Positions 17,052 through 26,653 of a DNA stretch of 64,000 nucleotides are shown here, one piece after another. The translations under genes and the position numbers were made by a program. Under the pieces are notes generated by a model, which made no database searches, had not been told where the DNA came from, and worked only from the letters and a program-made list of their open reading frames with translations. Each line of letters begins with the position of its first letter. Positions within the stretch are counted from its first letter, which is position 1. Source of the stretch: Wocania arenilitoris (GTDB lineage: Bacteria; Bacteroidota; Bacteroidia; Flavobacteriales; Flavobacteriaceae); the NCBI RefSeq assembly GCF_021728535.1, contig NZ_JAKKDU010000007.1, forward strand, positions 62,001 through 126,000. Direction: 5' to 3'.

Positions 17052-18005
17052 TTGAACGAAATTGTAATCGAACTTGAAGACATTACTCCAAAAGAGTTTT
17101 TTGGAGCACAAAATGCCAATATAGAACTTCTTAAAAAATATTTTCCTAAACTTAAAATTGTAGCTCGAGGTAATAAAATTAAAGCTTTTGGCGATGAAGA
17201 GTTGCTAGAAGAGTTTGACAGAAGAATTACCATGCTTTTAAAACATTTTGCTAAGTACAATAAACTTGATGAAAACGTTATTGAGCGGGTTTTAACAAGT
17301 CAAAGTAGCGATGATTATACGACTTCTAAACAAAGCGGCGAAGTTATTGTGCACGGTGTTGGCGGAAAGCTTATAAAAGCACAAACGGCAAACCAGCGCA
17401 AATTGGTAGAAAGCATGCGGAAAAACGATATGGTTTTTGCTATTGGTCCTGCAGGAACAGGTAAGACCTATACGGGTGTTGCATTAGCGGTCCAAGCCTT
17501 AAAAAACAAGGAAGTTAAACGCATTATTTTAACAAGGCCAGCTGTTGAAGCTGGAGAGAATTTGGGGTTTTTACCAGGTGATTTAAAAGAAAAATTAGAC
17601 CCATATATGCAACCTTTATACGATGCGTTACGCGATATGATTGCTCCAGAAAAATTAGCACATTATATTGAAAATGGTACCATACAAATAGCACCATTGG
17701 CATTTATGCGAGGTCGTACGTTGGACAATGCGTTTGTGATTTTAGATGAAGGACAAAATACAACACATGCCCAAATGAAAATGTTTTTAACCCGTATGGG
17801 AAAAAACGCAAAGTTTTTATTAACTGGCGATCCTGGGCAAATCGATTTACCACGTCGTACCATTTCGGGTTTAAAAGAAGCACTTTTAATATTAAAAAAT
17901 GTTGATGGTGTTGGCATGATATTTTTAGACGATAAAGATGTTATTCGTCATAAATTGGTTAAAAAAGTAATTGCGGCTTATAAAAGTATAGAGAATAGAG
18001 ATTAA
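17052..18005 (+). CDS. PhoH family ATPase
   Basis: 317 residues, the usual PhoH-like architecture: an N-terminal small domain (1-110, starting NEIVIELEDITPKEFFGAQN, KH-like) and a RecA-like P-loop ATPase domain. Walker A GPAGTGKT is near residue 135, FVILDEGQNTTHAQMK with Walker B near 225, and TGDPGQIDLP near 255. The family is cytoplasmic and implicated in RNA metabolism and ribosome biology, partner unknown. Start is a TTG at 17052, chosen because the N-terminal strand then matches homologues; no ATG fits. It is followed 60 bases later by purC on the same strand, a spacing that contains one copy of the ACTGAATACTG repeat. Confidence 0.93.
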   Translation: MNEIVIELEDITPKEFFGAQNANIELLKKYFPKLKIVARGNKIKAFGDEELLEEFDRRITMLLKHFAKYNKLDENVIERVLTSQSSDDYTTSKQSGEVIVHGVGGKLIKAQTANQRKLVESMRKNDMVFAIGPAGTGKTYTGVALAVQALKNKEVKRIILTRPAVEAGENLGFLPGDLKEKLDPYMQPLYDALRDMIAPEKLAHYIENGTIQIAPLAFMRGRTLDNAFVILDEGQNTTHAQMKMFLTRMGKNAKFLLTGDPGQIDLPRRTISGLKEALLILKNVDGVGMIFLDDKDVIRHKLVKKVIAAYKSIENRD

Positions 18006-18010
18006 TTTAG

Positions 18011-18039
18011 TTATCAGTATTCAGTAGCAGTTTGCAGTA
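18011..18039. repeat. intergenic ACTGAATACTG repeat, copy 2 (inverted)
   Basis: TTATCAGTATTCAGTAGCAGTTTGCAGTA; its reverse complement contains CTACTGAATACTG. It fills the phoH-purC gap. Confidence 0.55.
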
Positions 18040-18065
18040 AAAAAACATAAAATATTAGTGAATTC

Positions 18066-19022
18066 GTGGCAAAAACAAACAATACAATAATCGATACCAA
18101 TTTCAATTTTCCAAACCAAAAAAGTGTTTACAAAGGAAAAGTTAGAGAAGTATATAACATAAACGACGAGCAATTGGTAATGATTGCTACCGATAGGCTT
18201 TCAGCGTTTGACGTTGTGATGCCAAAAGGTATTCCATATAAAGGGCAAATTTTAAATCAGATTGCCACTAAAATGATGGCTGCTACTCAAGATTTAGTTC
18301 CTAATTGGTTATTAGCAACTCCAGACCCAAATGTAGCAGTTGGTTATTTATGCGAACCTTTTAAGGTAGAAATGGTAATTCGTGGTTATATGTCTGGTCA
18401 TGCAGCACGTGAGTATAAAGCTGGTAAGCGTATGCTTTGTGGAGTGTTTATGCCAGAAGGCATGAAAGAAAACGATGCATTTCCAGAGCCTATAATTACA
18501 CCAGCAACCAAAGCAGAAATGGGCGACCATGATGAAGATATCTCTCGAGAGGATATTTTAAAAAGAGGTATTATTTCGGAAGAAGATTATATAATTCTTG
18601 AAGATTACACACGTAAATTGTTTAAAAGAGGGAGCGAAATTGCAGCATCTAGAGGTTTAATTTTAGTGGATACTAAATACGAATTTGGTAAAACTAAAGA
18701 AGGTAAAATTGTATTGATAGATGAAATTCATACTCCAGACTCTTCACGATATTTTTATGCTGATGGTTATCAAGAGAGACAGGATAGAGGAGAAGCGCAA
18801 AAACAACTCTCAAAAGAGTTTGTGCGTCAATGGTTAATTAGTAATAATTTTCAAGGCTTAGAAGGACAAACCGTACCCGAAATGAGCGACGAATATATTG
18901 AAACTGTTAGCGAACGTTATATTGAACTTTACGAAAACATTACAGGAGAAACATTTGTGAAAGCCGATCTCTCAAATATTCAAGAGCGCATTGAAAGGAA
19001 TGTTTTGGAGTGTTTAAAGTAG
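18066..19022 (+). CDS. purC: phosphoribosylaminoimidazole-succinocarboxamide synthase
   Basis: 318 residues of SAICAR synthetase, which joins CAIR and aspartate using ATP in purine synthesis. Landmarks are [11 protein letters not shown] near residue 18, [19 protein letters not shown] near 41, [17 protein letters not shown] near 101 and [10 protein letters not shown] and [11 protein letters not shown] near 200-225. The start is a GTG at 18066 (Val-Ala-Lys-Thr-Asn read as Met); no ATG lies upstream in frame. At about 318 residues it belongs to the longer form common in Bacteroidota and eukaryotes rather than the 237-residue E. coli type. It is on the same strand as phoH. No other purine gene is near. 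Confidence 0.96.
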   Translation: MAKTNNTIIDTNFNFPNQKSVYKGKVREVYNINDEQLVMIATDRLSAFDVVMPKGIPYKGQILNQIATKMMAATQDLVPNWLLATPDPNVAVGYLCEPFKVEMVIRGYMSGHAAREYKAGKRMLCGVFMPEGMKENDAFPEPIITPATKAEMGDHDEDISREDILKRGIISEEDYIILEDYTRKLFKRGSEIAASRGLILVDTKYEFGKTKEGKIVLIDEIHTPDSSRYFYADGYQERQDRGEAQKQLSKEFVRQWLISNNFQGLEGQTVPEMSDEYIETVSERYIELYENITGETFVKADLSNIQERIERNVLECLK

Positions 19023-19042
19023 TGTATTCTTAAGTTATTTTT

Positions 19043-19190
19043 GAAGTTCGTTTAACGGGTTTGTGTAAGGATAGTTGCGTGTGCAAGAAACTAACTTACT
19101 AAAAATGGAACGAACCAGAGGAAAATCCGCAGGATTTTCCGAGTAGAAAAGAACCAAGCAATTATTTTTACACGGTGTTGGCAACAGTTT
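19043..19190 (-). repeat. dyad intergenic element, left of lipoprotein pair
   Basis: Element of about 148 bases whose ends are GAAGTTCGTTTAACGG (19043-19058) and CACGGTGTTGGCAACAG (19171-19187). The arms pair through TGTGTAA and TTACAC, and the middle holds a perfect hairpin GGAAAATCC (19120-19128) / GGATTTTCC (19132-19140). The end sequences GTTGCCAA and CGTTAAACGAA recur, on the opposite strand, in the element at 22659-22728. Confidence 0.6.
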
Positions 19191-19256
19191 TTATTTAAGG
19201 CTTATTTTCAATTGATGCAGAACCAAAATTACTATTTTTAATAAAAGCTAAGAGGC

Positions 19257-20933
19257 TTAATCATTTATTATTTCTATAAAACTTTTATTGGTATTTTCAC
19301 TCTGATTAATTACAATAATATCATTATTTAGTAAAGTGAAAAGTAGTGGTTTTCCTTGCGTGTCAAATTCTTTAGAAACATTTCTAAAATCTAAATATTT
19401 ATGCATTACAATTCTATTAAATTCTTTTATTGCAAAATAAATATCATGGTCTTCGGTAATATAGATGTCAGAATATTTTTCTTGAATTCCAATAAAATCG
19501 TAGCCATTGAAAGACATGGGGTAACCATAATTTCCAAGGTTATCCTCAGATAGGTCATTATAATTTAATTTTAAATGGAAACCATATTCAGTACTTATGA
19601 TATATGAGAAATCAGGAGCAACAGCAAATACTTGTTCACTTTTTATAGATCCATTATCTATTCCTAAAGAAAAATCTAACTCACCGTTAATAAAGTTATA
19701 TTTATTTATTGATGATTCGTTTTGATGCCCATTAAACACAGGTTCTAGCCTGAAAAAATATGTGCTTGTGGAGTTAACAAGCCTTGAGCTTTTGTGATGA
19801 TATCCTGTATTTCTATGGACTATGTCATTTTCAATATCATAATAGGAAAAGTGACTGTAATATCCAGAAATAGATTTTTCTAAGAAAATAATGTAATTTT
19901 CTTTAATAATCATAGATATGATATCTATGTTAGTATCTAAATCGATTTCTTGAACTAATCTGTAATCTTCTAAACTATACACATATATTTTACCATTTTC
20001 AGATGGGATGTATAGTTGTTGTACTCCATTATATGTTTCAATAACTGGGTGATGAACTCTTGCGCTAATATCAATAGAATGTATAATTGAAAAGTTATAA
20101 GGGTTATAAAATAATATTTCTCCATCTCCGCCAATTATGATTACTTCATTTTCATGTAGCGGATTTTTAACCATTTCTATCGGAACGAAATCAATAAAAC
20201 GAGGGTTTTTAATTGTAATTGTATTTTTACTTTCTATGGTATTACCATTTACCTCTTTGGAAACTCCATAAGTAATATATTCTGATAAAAAGCTTGAAGA
20301 ATCTTCGTAAGTAATTTCACTTTGGTTAATTATTTCGGATATTGAAAACTCATTTTTAAAAATATCCATACGGTATAAAGAAGCATCATAGATGGTTTCC
20401 GTTCTATGAATACTGTAATTTGAAAAGTTATCATTTTCATCTTTCTCCCATTCTAAATTGATAAGACCATTGTTCAACTTTTCAACACTTAGAATTTCAA
20501 ATGCAAGTTCAGCCCTCTCATAATAAAGATGATTAATACTAACAACTTGTTCTTTATATTGATTGAATGGATTTTCATATACCGTTACTACTACATAATT
20601 TACATAGGCATTGTAAGGAATATCAGTGTCAGTATATGAAAATAGGTTACTATTTTTAATTTCCTTTCTAAGTTTGCCAAGATTTGCAATAACTGAGATA
20701 TTAGAAAAAACATTGGTTGCACTTTCTAATCGATAAACTTTATAAGAAACAAAGCCTTCAATTTCTACTGGTCTCCAAACTATTTTAATAGAATTATCAA
20801 TGCTATTATATTCGAGTGAAATTAATTCAGTTTGAGGTGTTTTTACAGACTCTGGGGCTGGTTCCATTTCTTCTTTGTCAGAACATGAAAACGTAAAGAG
20901 TAAAATAAGTATGATGCTGGATAATTTTCTCAT
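19257..20933 (-). CDS. surface lipoprotein with FnIII-like and propeller-like regions
   Basis: About 558 residues. Lipoprotein signal MRKLSSIILILLFTFSC with the acylated Cys at residue 17 followed by SDKEE. The start is put at the ATG at 20933; a longer version from 20954 would add seven polar residues before the signal. Residues about 35-245 look like two fibronectin type III-type modules (IKIVWRPVEIEGFVSYKVYR and INLEWEKDENDNFSNYSIHR). The rest has repeated short beta-rich segments of the kind seen in beta-propeller repeats (IYVYSLEDYRLVQEIDLD and others). No catalytic motif seen. It starts 22 bases after the leucine-rich repeat gene and is cotranscribed. Likely a cell-surface or outer-membrane binding protein; true function unknown. 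Confidence 0.75.
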   Translation of the reverse strand: MRKLSSIILILLFTFSCSDKEEMEPAPESVKTPQTELISLEYNSIDNSIKIVWRPVEIEGFVSYKVYRLESATNVFSNISVIANLGKLRKEIKNSNLFSYTDTDIPYNAYVNYVVVTVYENPFNQYKEQVVSINHLYYERAELAFEILSVEKLNNGLINLEWEKDENDNFSNYSIHRTETIYDASLYRMDIFKNEFSISEIINQSEITYEDSSSFLSEYITYGVSKEVNGNTIESKNTITIKNPRFIDFVPIEMVKNPLHENEVIIIGGDGEILFYNPYNFSIIHSIDISARVHHPVIETYNGVQQLYIPSENGKIYVYSLEDYRLVQEIDLDTNIDIISMIIKENYIIFLEKSISGYYSHFSYYDIENDIVHRNTGYHHKSSRLVNSTSTYFFRLEPVFNGHQNESSINKYNFINGELDFSLGIDNGSIKSEQVFAVAPDFSYIISTEYGFHLKLNYNDLSEDNLGNYGYPMSFNGYDFIGIQEKYSDIYITEDHDIYFAIKEFNRIVMHKYLDFRNVSKEFDTQGKPLLFTLLNNDIIVINQSENTNKSFIEIIND

Positions 20934-20955
20934 AAATTTAAATTTTATTTCCAAT

Positions 20956-22572
20956 CTATTCTGTGCAGGTTACATTATCATCTACATGAATTCTAGTTCC
21001 ATACATATTCTCCATATCGCATATCTCTTTGGGTAATGTTAATATTTGATTCTGCCTTAAGTCTAATACAACTAATGATGTTAATTGACTAAGCTCTTTA
21101 GGTACAGTTGTAATGTTATTTTGTTGTAAAAGTAAACCCCCAAGTGTTTTTAGTTTGCTAAGTTCCTTAGGTATGGATGTAATATTATTTTTACCCAAAT
21201 TTATTGTGACAGATTCTGCAGTGTCCATTTGTCCAAGTTCTTCAGCAATCGAAGAGATTTGGTTATTGAACAAGTCAATTAATTCAATACTTTTTAATTG
21301 ATACAGTTCAGGAGGAATACTAATTATTTCGTTACCCGAAAGTGTTAAACTTTCAAGATTATTCAAGTTTTTAAAAGAGGAAGGAATTTCTCTAATAAGA
21401 TTACTATATCCGAGAATATGGTTAAGTCGGCTTAGATTTCCAATTTCACTAGGCAATTCAGTAATTTGATTGTTATATATAAAAATTCTATACAACTCTG
21501 TTAAATTACCTATCTCCTTTGGTAATGATTTTAGATTGTTATCTTGGAATTCAAAATATTCTAGCTTGGTTAAATTACCAATGCTAGGAGATAATTGCTC
21601 AATCTTTGAGTTTGCAATTTTCAAAGATTCGAGTTTTGTTAGTTTACCTAGTTCAAAAGGTAAATTAGTACTTGTATTTGTTTGAGAAGCCATCAAGCCT
21701 AATGCCTTCAGTTCTGTTAACAACTCAATTTCTGGAAGGAAAAAATCTATACACGAACAATCGATATTTAATGCTGTTACTCTATTGTACTCATTAACTT
21801 GAATGTTATCCCAATTATTGAGATTAGTATCTAAGGACCATCTAAATCTAGAAAAGAGATCGTTCACTCTCCCAAACTCTATTAACACATGTCTATCATA
21901 ACTAACAGAAACTTCATAAATAGATTTTTTCTCATCATCTGCAATAACTTCATATTGTTTTATATTTGAAAAATCTGTTGGAAAATCATCCAAAGGATTT
22001 GCTCTATTGGCATCAAGAACGAGAGTAGGATTTAAATTTTTAATATCAGCAGCTATAGGTAAATCAAATAGTATTCTTTTATTTATTTCATCTATTTCTC
22101 CATATAAATCCTGTTCTAGACCATGATTATCCGATCTTTTAAAATAAAACTCAGTAATTGTACTTTCCGAACTTAACGAAACAAATACAGTATAAGTATT
22201 GGTATTTCCTGCTTCGGATGTAACAATGAATTCAACAGGCTCCGAAAAATCAATTGAAGTGTCTGTTTCAGGACTAATTGTAGCAATTCCAGATAGAGAA
22301 ATATCAGGAATTAGAGAAGTAATATCTGCTCCTGACGGTAGTTGAAGGTATATTTCATTATTAAATTGATTTATATTTCCAGGAACATATTTTGACAAAC
22401 TAGAGTTTTTATCTTGAGAAAAGAAAAATCTAGTAATAATATTGTTTTCATCTTCTTTCTCAATTGTACTATTATCAGAGGTGTCTGAGCAACTGGCTAA
22501 AAATATGAATAGAAAAATATTTGAAAGAAATAATATTTTACAAAATAAAGATGAACTAGGTTTCAAAGTCAT
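20956..22572 (-). CDS. leucine-rich repeat surface lipoprotein
   Basis: 538 residues. Lipoprotein signal ending IFLASC with Cys near residue 28, then SDTSDNS. Two N-terminal beta-sandwich modules (about 45-225) of the DUF5018-like type, each with a YTVFVS or YEVSVS closing strand. From about 255 to the end there are roughly ten leucine-rich repeats of 23 residues with the bacterial pattern LPxEIGNLTxLxxLxLxxNxIxxLP, for example SLPKEIGNLTELYRIFIYNNQ. The repeats probably form a curved binding surface outside the cell. It is the first gene of a two-gene unit with the FnIII/propeller-like lipoprotein, and the pair is enclosed by inverted dyad elements, which suggests acquisition as a cassette. 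Ligand unknown. Confidence 0.85.
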   Translation of the reverse strand: MTLKPSSSLFCKILFLSNIFLFIFLASCSDTSDNSTIEKEDENNIITRFFFSQDKNSSLSKYVPGNINQFNNEIYLQLPSGADITSLIPDISLSGIATISPETDTSIDFSEPVEFIVTSEAGNTNTYTVFVSLSSESTITEFYFKRSDNHGLEQDLYGEIDEINKRILFDLPIAADIKNLNPTLVLDANRANPLDDFPTDFSNIKQYEVIADDEKKSIYEVSVSYDRHVLIEFGRVNDLFSRFRWSLDTNLNNWDNIQVNEYNRVTALNIDCSCIDFFLPEIELLTELKALGLMASQTNTSTNLPFELGKLTKLESLKIANSKIEQLSPSIGNLTKLEYFEFQDNNLKSLPKEIGNLTELYRIFIYNNQITELPSEIGNLSRLNHILGYSNLIREIPSSFKNLNNLESLTLSGNEIISIPPELYQLKSIELIDLFNNQISSIAEELGQMDTAESVTINLGKNNITSIPKELSKLKTLGGLLLQQNNITTVPKELSQLTSLVVLDLRQNQILTLPKEICDMENMYGTRIHVDDNVTCTE

Positions 22573-22658
22573 AGGTAGGTGTAGTAATAAGAGGTTCTAA
22601 ATTTTAGTCAAAAATAGTTTTTTAGAATTTTATATAATTGATTAATTGTGTTTTAATT

Positions 22659-22728
22659 GTTGCCAATGTTGATCGGATATAAACTGTCTGCTAATATGGT
22701 TTATATCCGCCGTTAAACGAAGTTATGG
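22659..22728 (+). repeat. dyad intergenic element, right of lipoprotein pair
   Basis: GTTGCCAA (22659-22666), then a perfect 11-bp inverted repeat CGGATATAAAC (22674-22684) / GTTTATATCCG (22699-22709), then CGTTAAACGAAGTTATGG. The two ends match those of the element at 19043-19190 in the opposite orientation, while the interior differs. Confidence 0.6.
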
Positions 22729-22766
22729 TTTTTTTCTGACAAAGTCAAGTAGAATAAGGGTGTAAA

Positions 22767-22793
22767 AAAACCTGTGTTTTTATTACAGGTTTT
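22767..22793 (-). terminator. terminator of the coiled-coil membrane protein gene
   Basis: AAAACCTGT / ACAGGTTTT stem of 9 bp with a 9-base loop, A and T runs on both sides, about 20 bases after the stop codon at 22814. Confidence 0.75.
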
Positions 22794-22813
22794 TAACTTT
22801 AAAAAAGAATGTA

Positions 22814-23434
22814 TTAAACACCTTTTTGTTTATTAATTTCGTCTTGTAATTGGCGTCTTACTTTTTGTTCGCGTTCTAAAGCTGTTCTGCGATGCTCGTC
22901 AAATTCTTCTTCAATTTCTTCTAACGCTTTTTTCGCATCACGTGTAATAGCATTACTATTTTTAAACTTGTATACAAACAAAATAAATAGGGCTAATAAA
23001 CAAGCAATAATAACCCACATAAGCATATTGTAGTTGGTTTTGCTCATTTGCATACCTAATAGCGACATGCTATCTTTTTCTAAATTAGTGGCGTTTAATG
23101 TAGATTCCGTGCTATTTAGCTTTGTTTTTAAATCTTCAATTTCTTTTTGTTGCGTATTAACCGTATTTTTTGAGTTGTTTAATTTTGTTTTTAACGTGTT
23201 TAAAGAATCTAAGGTATGTGCTCTTAAAGTTAAAAACATACTGCGTTTCACGGCTTCGTAAGCTTGACCGTTTGTACCTTTAAAATTCCCCGATTTTCTA
23301 AGTACATAATCAAATTGTTGCGATATAGTGCCATCGTTTAAAGATGGTCCTTCTTCGGGTTTAGCTTGAGAAAAACAGGTTATTGAACTTATTAAAAATA
23401 GAAAGATAAGTGAGGCTTGTTTAATAGTATTCAT
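22814..23434 (-). CDS. coiled-coil single-span membrane protein, conserved in Flavobacteriia
   Basis: 206 residues. Signal peptide MNTIKQASLIFLFLISSITCFSQ, a short conserved segment GTISQQFDYVLRKSGNFKG (about 37-55), a coiled coil from about 75 to 125 (heptads of Leu with Lys, Asn and Glu), a membrane span at about 136-158 (MLMWVIIACLLALFILFVY), and a charged cytoplasmic helix at the end (ALEEIEEEFDEHRRTALERE). The order suggests a periplasmic coiled coil anchored in the inner membrane with a cytoplasmic tail. Homologues in databases are sometimes labelled as a tRNA methyltransferase, for which nothing in this sequence gives support. Function unknown. It stands alone between two terminators. 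Confidence 0.75.
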   Translation of the reverse strand: MNTIKQASLIFLFLISSITCFSQAKPEEGPSLNDGTISQQFDYVLRKSGNFKGTNGQAYEAVKRSMFLTLRAHTLDSLNTLKTKLNNSKNTVNTQQKEIEDLKTKLNSTESTLNATNLEKDSMSLLGMQMSKTNYNMLMWVIIACLLALFILFVYKFKNSNAITRDAKKALEEIEEEFDEHRRTALEREQKVRRQLQDEINKQKGV

Positions 23435-23515
23435 TTACGATTGGATTAAAATGGTTGTATTTGGTTTTACTAAGTTATAAAATATTGTTTACTAATACAG
23501 TTATATTTAAGAAAA

Positions 23516-23534
23516 AGCCTCACAAAGTGAGGCT
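23516..23534 (-). terminator. gap terminator
   Basis: Perfect 8-bp stem AGCCTCAC / GTGAGGCT with a 3-base loop, followed on the minus strand by TTTTTC, about 43 bases after the gap stop codon. Confidence 0.8.
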
Positions 23535-23576
23535 AATTTATATACGATTAAAATTTCAAAATAGATTTTTATTATA

Positions 23577-25025
23577 TTAATAATAGGTATAACGTCTTAC
23601 TTTAGCAATATATTTTGCTAATCGTATAACTTGGTGGCTGTAACCATATTCGTTGTCATACCAAATGTAGAGCACCACATTTTTACCATCGGCACGTACA
23701 ATGGTGGCTTTACTATCGTAAATTGAAGGTGCAGAGCTACCAACAATATCGCTAGAAACAAGCTCATCACTTAGTTCGTATTTTATTTGCTCAACTAAAT
23801 CGCCTTCTAAAGCATACTTTTTTAAGATGGTATTAACGCCATTTAAAGAGGTTTTGTTTTCAATTTCTAAATTTAAAATAGCTAATGAACCGTTTGGAAC
23901 GGGTACACGAATAGCGTTTGATGTTAATTTACCTTCTAAACTTGGTAATGCTTTGGCTACCGCACTACCAGCGCCAGTTTCTGTAATTACCATATTTAAT
24001 CCTGCTGCACGACCACGACGGTATTTTTTATGAAAATTATCAACTAAATTCTGATCGTTTGTGTAAGCGTGAATAGTTTCTAAATGGCCACTTACTACAC
24101 CAAAGGAGTCTTCCATAGCTTTTAAAATAGGTGTAATAGCATTTGTTGTACATGATGCAGCTGAAAAAACATCTACTTTATCAGGGTTGTTTTCTAAATG
24201 ATTAACACCATAAACAATATTTGGTACACCTTTTCCTGGAGCTGTAAGCAATACTTTATCTGTTCCTTTAGATTTTAAGTGTCGGCTTAAAGCCTCTTTA
24301 TCCCTAAAAGCCCCTGTATTATCTATAACCAAAGCATTGTTTATACCGTATTTGGTGTAATCAATATCTTCTGGAGCATTAGCAGAAATAATATTTACTG
24401 TTGTACCATTAATTATTAACGCTTTGTTTTTTGTATCGATAGAAACCGTTCCAGGAAAATCACCATGAACAGAATCATTGCGTAATAAAGAAGCTCTTTT
24501 TTCTAAAATGGTTTCATCAATAGCACCACGCGTAACAATAGCTCTTAAGCGTAATTGACTGCCTTTTCCGGTACGTGTCATAAGCTCACGAGCCACTAAA
24601 CGACCAATTCTACCAAAGCCATACAAAACCACATCTTTTGGTGTAATACCTCCATTTTTACTGGCATCTTTTAATTTTCTAGAAACAAAAGCAGTAGCAT
24701 TGCTATGTTTGTTATCATCTAAATGATATTCGTAAGTTAACTTACCAATGTCTAATTTAGCAGGAGAAATATCAAGCGTTTTAATAGCTTGAGCAATTTC
24801 AACTGAATCGAAAATTGAAATAGGTTTTTGCACAAATTTACCAGCATAATCATGCAGGTTTAAAATCTGACTTACATTTCTATCAATTAGCTGATTTCTA
24901 AAAATAACCAATTCAATAGATTTGTCGTACCAAAGGTCGCTTACAATTTTTATAAACTCTACGGTTGCTCTTCTGCGGTCAGCTTGAAAAGCCAATTCTT
25001 TTTCATAAGTTTTGTTAAAACTCAT
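23577..25025 (-). CDS. gap: glyceraldehyde-3-phosphate dehydrogenase, long form
   Basis: 482 residues, about 140 more than classical GAPDH because of an N-terminal helical extension (about 1-125); this long form is a known clade in Bacteroidota and proteobacteria. The Rossmann start VLYGFGRIGRLVAREL is near residue 133, the active-site ASCTTN with catalytic Cys near 290, and the family end WYDNEYGYSHQVIRL near 457. It converts glyceraldehyde 3-phosphate to 1,3-bisphosphoglycerate with NAD or NADP in glycolysis or gluconeogenesis. Cofactor choice cannot be read safely. It has a clear terminator downstream and a separate promoter region, so it is probably monocistronic. Confidence 0.95.
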   Translation of the reverse strand: MSFNKTYEKELAFQADRRRATVEFIKIVSDLWYDKSIELVIFRNQLIDRNVSQILNLHDYAGKFVQKPISIFDSVEIAQAIKTLDISPAKLDIGKLTYEYHLDDNKHSNATAFVSRKLKDASKNGGITPKDVVLYGFGRIGRLVARELMTRTGKGSQLRLRAIVTRGAIDETILEKRASLLRNDSVHGDFPGTVSIDTKNKALIINGTTVNIISANAPEDIDYTKYGINNALVIDNTGAFRDKEALSRHLKSKGTDKVLLTAPGKGVPNIVYGVNHLENNPDKVDVFSAASCTTNAITPILKAMEDSFGVVSGHLETIHAYTNDQNLVDNFHKKYRRGRAAGLNMVITETGAGSAVAKALPSLEGKLTSNAIRVPVPNGSLAILNLEIENKTSLNGVNTILKKYALEGDLVEQIKYELSDELVSSDIVGSSAPSIYDSKATIVRADGKNVVLYIWYDNEYGYSHQVIRLAKYIAKVRRYTYY

Positions 25026-25120
25026 AGTGTTAAATGTTTAGTGCGTCCCGATTTATTAGGATTAAAATTTTGGCAAAAATACTATATTTCAAACGTTTTC
25101 GTAGCGTATTAATGCAAAAA

Positions 25121-25158
25121 AATAACCTCTTAAAATTTTATGTTTTTAAGAGGTTATT
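25121..25158 (-). terminator. terminator of the HtrA gene
   Basis: Perfect 15-bp stem AATAACCTCTTAAAA (25121-25135) / TTTTAAGAGGTTATT (25144-25158) with an 8-base loop, 24 bases beyond the HtrA stop codon and inside the 5' region of gap, so it also insulates gap. Confidence 0.8.
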
Positions 25159-25181
25159 GATGTTGATTTTTAAAAGTGTAT

Positions 25182-26585
25182 TTACTTAAAGATAACTTCC
25201 TTTTTTTCTCCACGTTTATTTATGTATGCTAAACTTTTAAGATCGTCAAGATAATCATCGCCATACTTTTCTTTTAATTCTGATATATCTTGAATAGAAT
25301 TTATTTGTTTATCATTTATATCAGTAATAATATAACCTTCTGTGATGCCTAAATTGCTATACAACCATTTGTTTTTGGTTTTTGATACAAAAACTCCATA
25401 AGGAATATCATATTTCTCTTTTATTAAATTTGATAAATCTCTAAATTCCATTTTCATAAATTCAACAGAAAATATATCTGTATTAGAAATTGAAACAGGA
25501 ATTGTTAATAATTCATCATCACGAAGTACTTTAACATTTACAACATCATTTGGACGTTTAGTTTTTAAGTAACCTTTTAAGTCTTCAAACTTAGAAATTT
25601 CTATATGGTCTAATTGTTTAATGATATCACCTTTTTTAATTCCAGCTTTTTCAGCACCAGATTTTTCAGTTACTTCACTTACATAAACGCCTTCAATTTC
25701 GTTAACACCAAGCTCAGCAGCTTCTTCGGAGTTTTTGTTTAAAATAGAAACTCCTAAAACACCATTTTGTATATCGCCGTATTCTAAAATATCATTATAT
25801 ATTTTTCTGGCAATATTACTTGGTACTGCAAAAGAATATCCAACATATGATCCTGTTTGAGAAGAAATAGCAGTATTAATTCCAACTAAGTCTCCATTAG
25901 TATTTACAAGGGCTCCACCAGAATTACCTGGATTTACTGCAGCATCCGTTTGAATAAATGATTGCCCACCAGTTAAATCTCTAGATTTTGCACTGATAAT
26001 TCCTGCTGTTACTGTTGATGTTAAGTTAAACGGATTTCCAACAGCTAAAACCCATTCGCCAATTTTTGCTTGATCAGAATCGCCAAAGGTTACAAAAGGT
26101 AAATCCTCATCAGCATCAATTTTTAAAATTGCTATATCGGTTTCTGGATCGGTACCAATTATTTCAGCTTCGTATATTTTGTTATTGTTTAATGTAACCG
26201 ATAGTTCTTGAGAGTTTTTAATAACATGATTGTTTGTAATAATATAACCACTAGGGTCTACAATTACGCCAGAACCACTGCCCATTCTGTATTGTGGGCT
26301 AGGAGTTGTACCAAAAAACAAATCCTGAATACTCATTTGTCCACTGCTTACAGCTACATTTTTAACATGCACCACAGCATTTACAGTGTTTTCTGCTGCA
26401 GCAACAAAATTTGCTTTTTCTTCAACATTGTATAAACTACTTATGTTGCTAGTTGGTAAAAAAGTTGGAGTTTCGTTTTGTGTAACTAATACTTTTTGTT
26501 CGTCTTCCAAAAATAATTTGTAAGCTCCTAAAGTCATAACACCGCCAAGGGCCGAAACTAAAACAAGTGATAAAATCTTCTTCAT
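25182..26585 (-). CDS. HtrA/Deg-family periplasmic serine protease
   Basis: 467 residues. An N-terminal signal or anchor (about 4-24), then a trypsin-like domain with the full triad: H120 in TNNHVI, D150 in TDIAIL and S222 in NPGNSGGALV. A first PDZ domain covers about 270-365 (GVSILNKNSEEAAELGV, AGIKKGDIIKQLD), a second, more diverged one about 370-460. It fits a Do-type chaperone-protease that clears misfolded envelope proteins. Upstream, between it and dapF, four TTTAAC boxes are spaced 10-12 bases apart, and the same boxes occur upstream of the two-component operon at 56.2 kb, which suggests envelope-stress control. The gene ends with its own strong terminator. Confidence 0.93.
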   Translation of the reverse strand: MKKILSLVLVSALGGVMTLGAYKLFLEDEQKVLVTQNETPTFLPTSNISSLYNVEEKANFVAAAENTVNAVVHVKNVAVSSGQMSIQDLFFGTTPSPQYRMGSGSGVIVDPSGYIITNNHVIKNSQELSVTLNNNKIYEAEIIGTDPETDIAILKIDADEDLPFVTFGDSDQAKIGEWVLAVGNPFNLTSTVTAGIISAKSRDLTGGQSFIQTDAAVNPGNSGGALVNTNGDLVGINTAISSQTGSYVGYSFAVPSNIARKIYNDILEYGDIQNGVLGVSILNKNSEEAAELGVNEIEGVYVSEVTEKSGAEKAGIKKGDIIKQLDHIEISKFEDLKGYLKTKRPNDVVNVKVLRDDELLTIPVSISNTDIFSVEFMKMEFRDLSNLIKEKYDIPYGVFVSKTKNKWLYSNLGITEGYIITDINDKQINSIQDISELKEKYGDDYLDDLKSLAYINKRGEKKEVIFK

Positions 26586-26653
26586 AATCTTAGGTTTTAA
26601 AATTTAATTTATCAACGATTAAAATTAAGTATTTATTGAATTTTCAAATCAAT

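Noticed and set aside
22814-23434. tRNA methyltransferase label for the coiled-coil protein
   Set aside because: The sequence has a signal peptide, coiled coil and membrane span and no SAM-binding motif.
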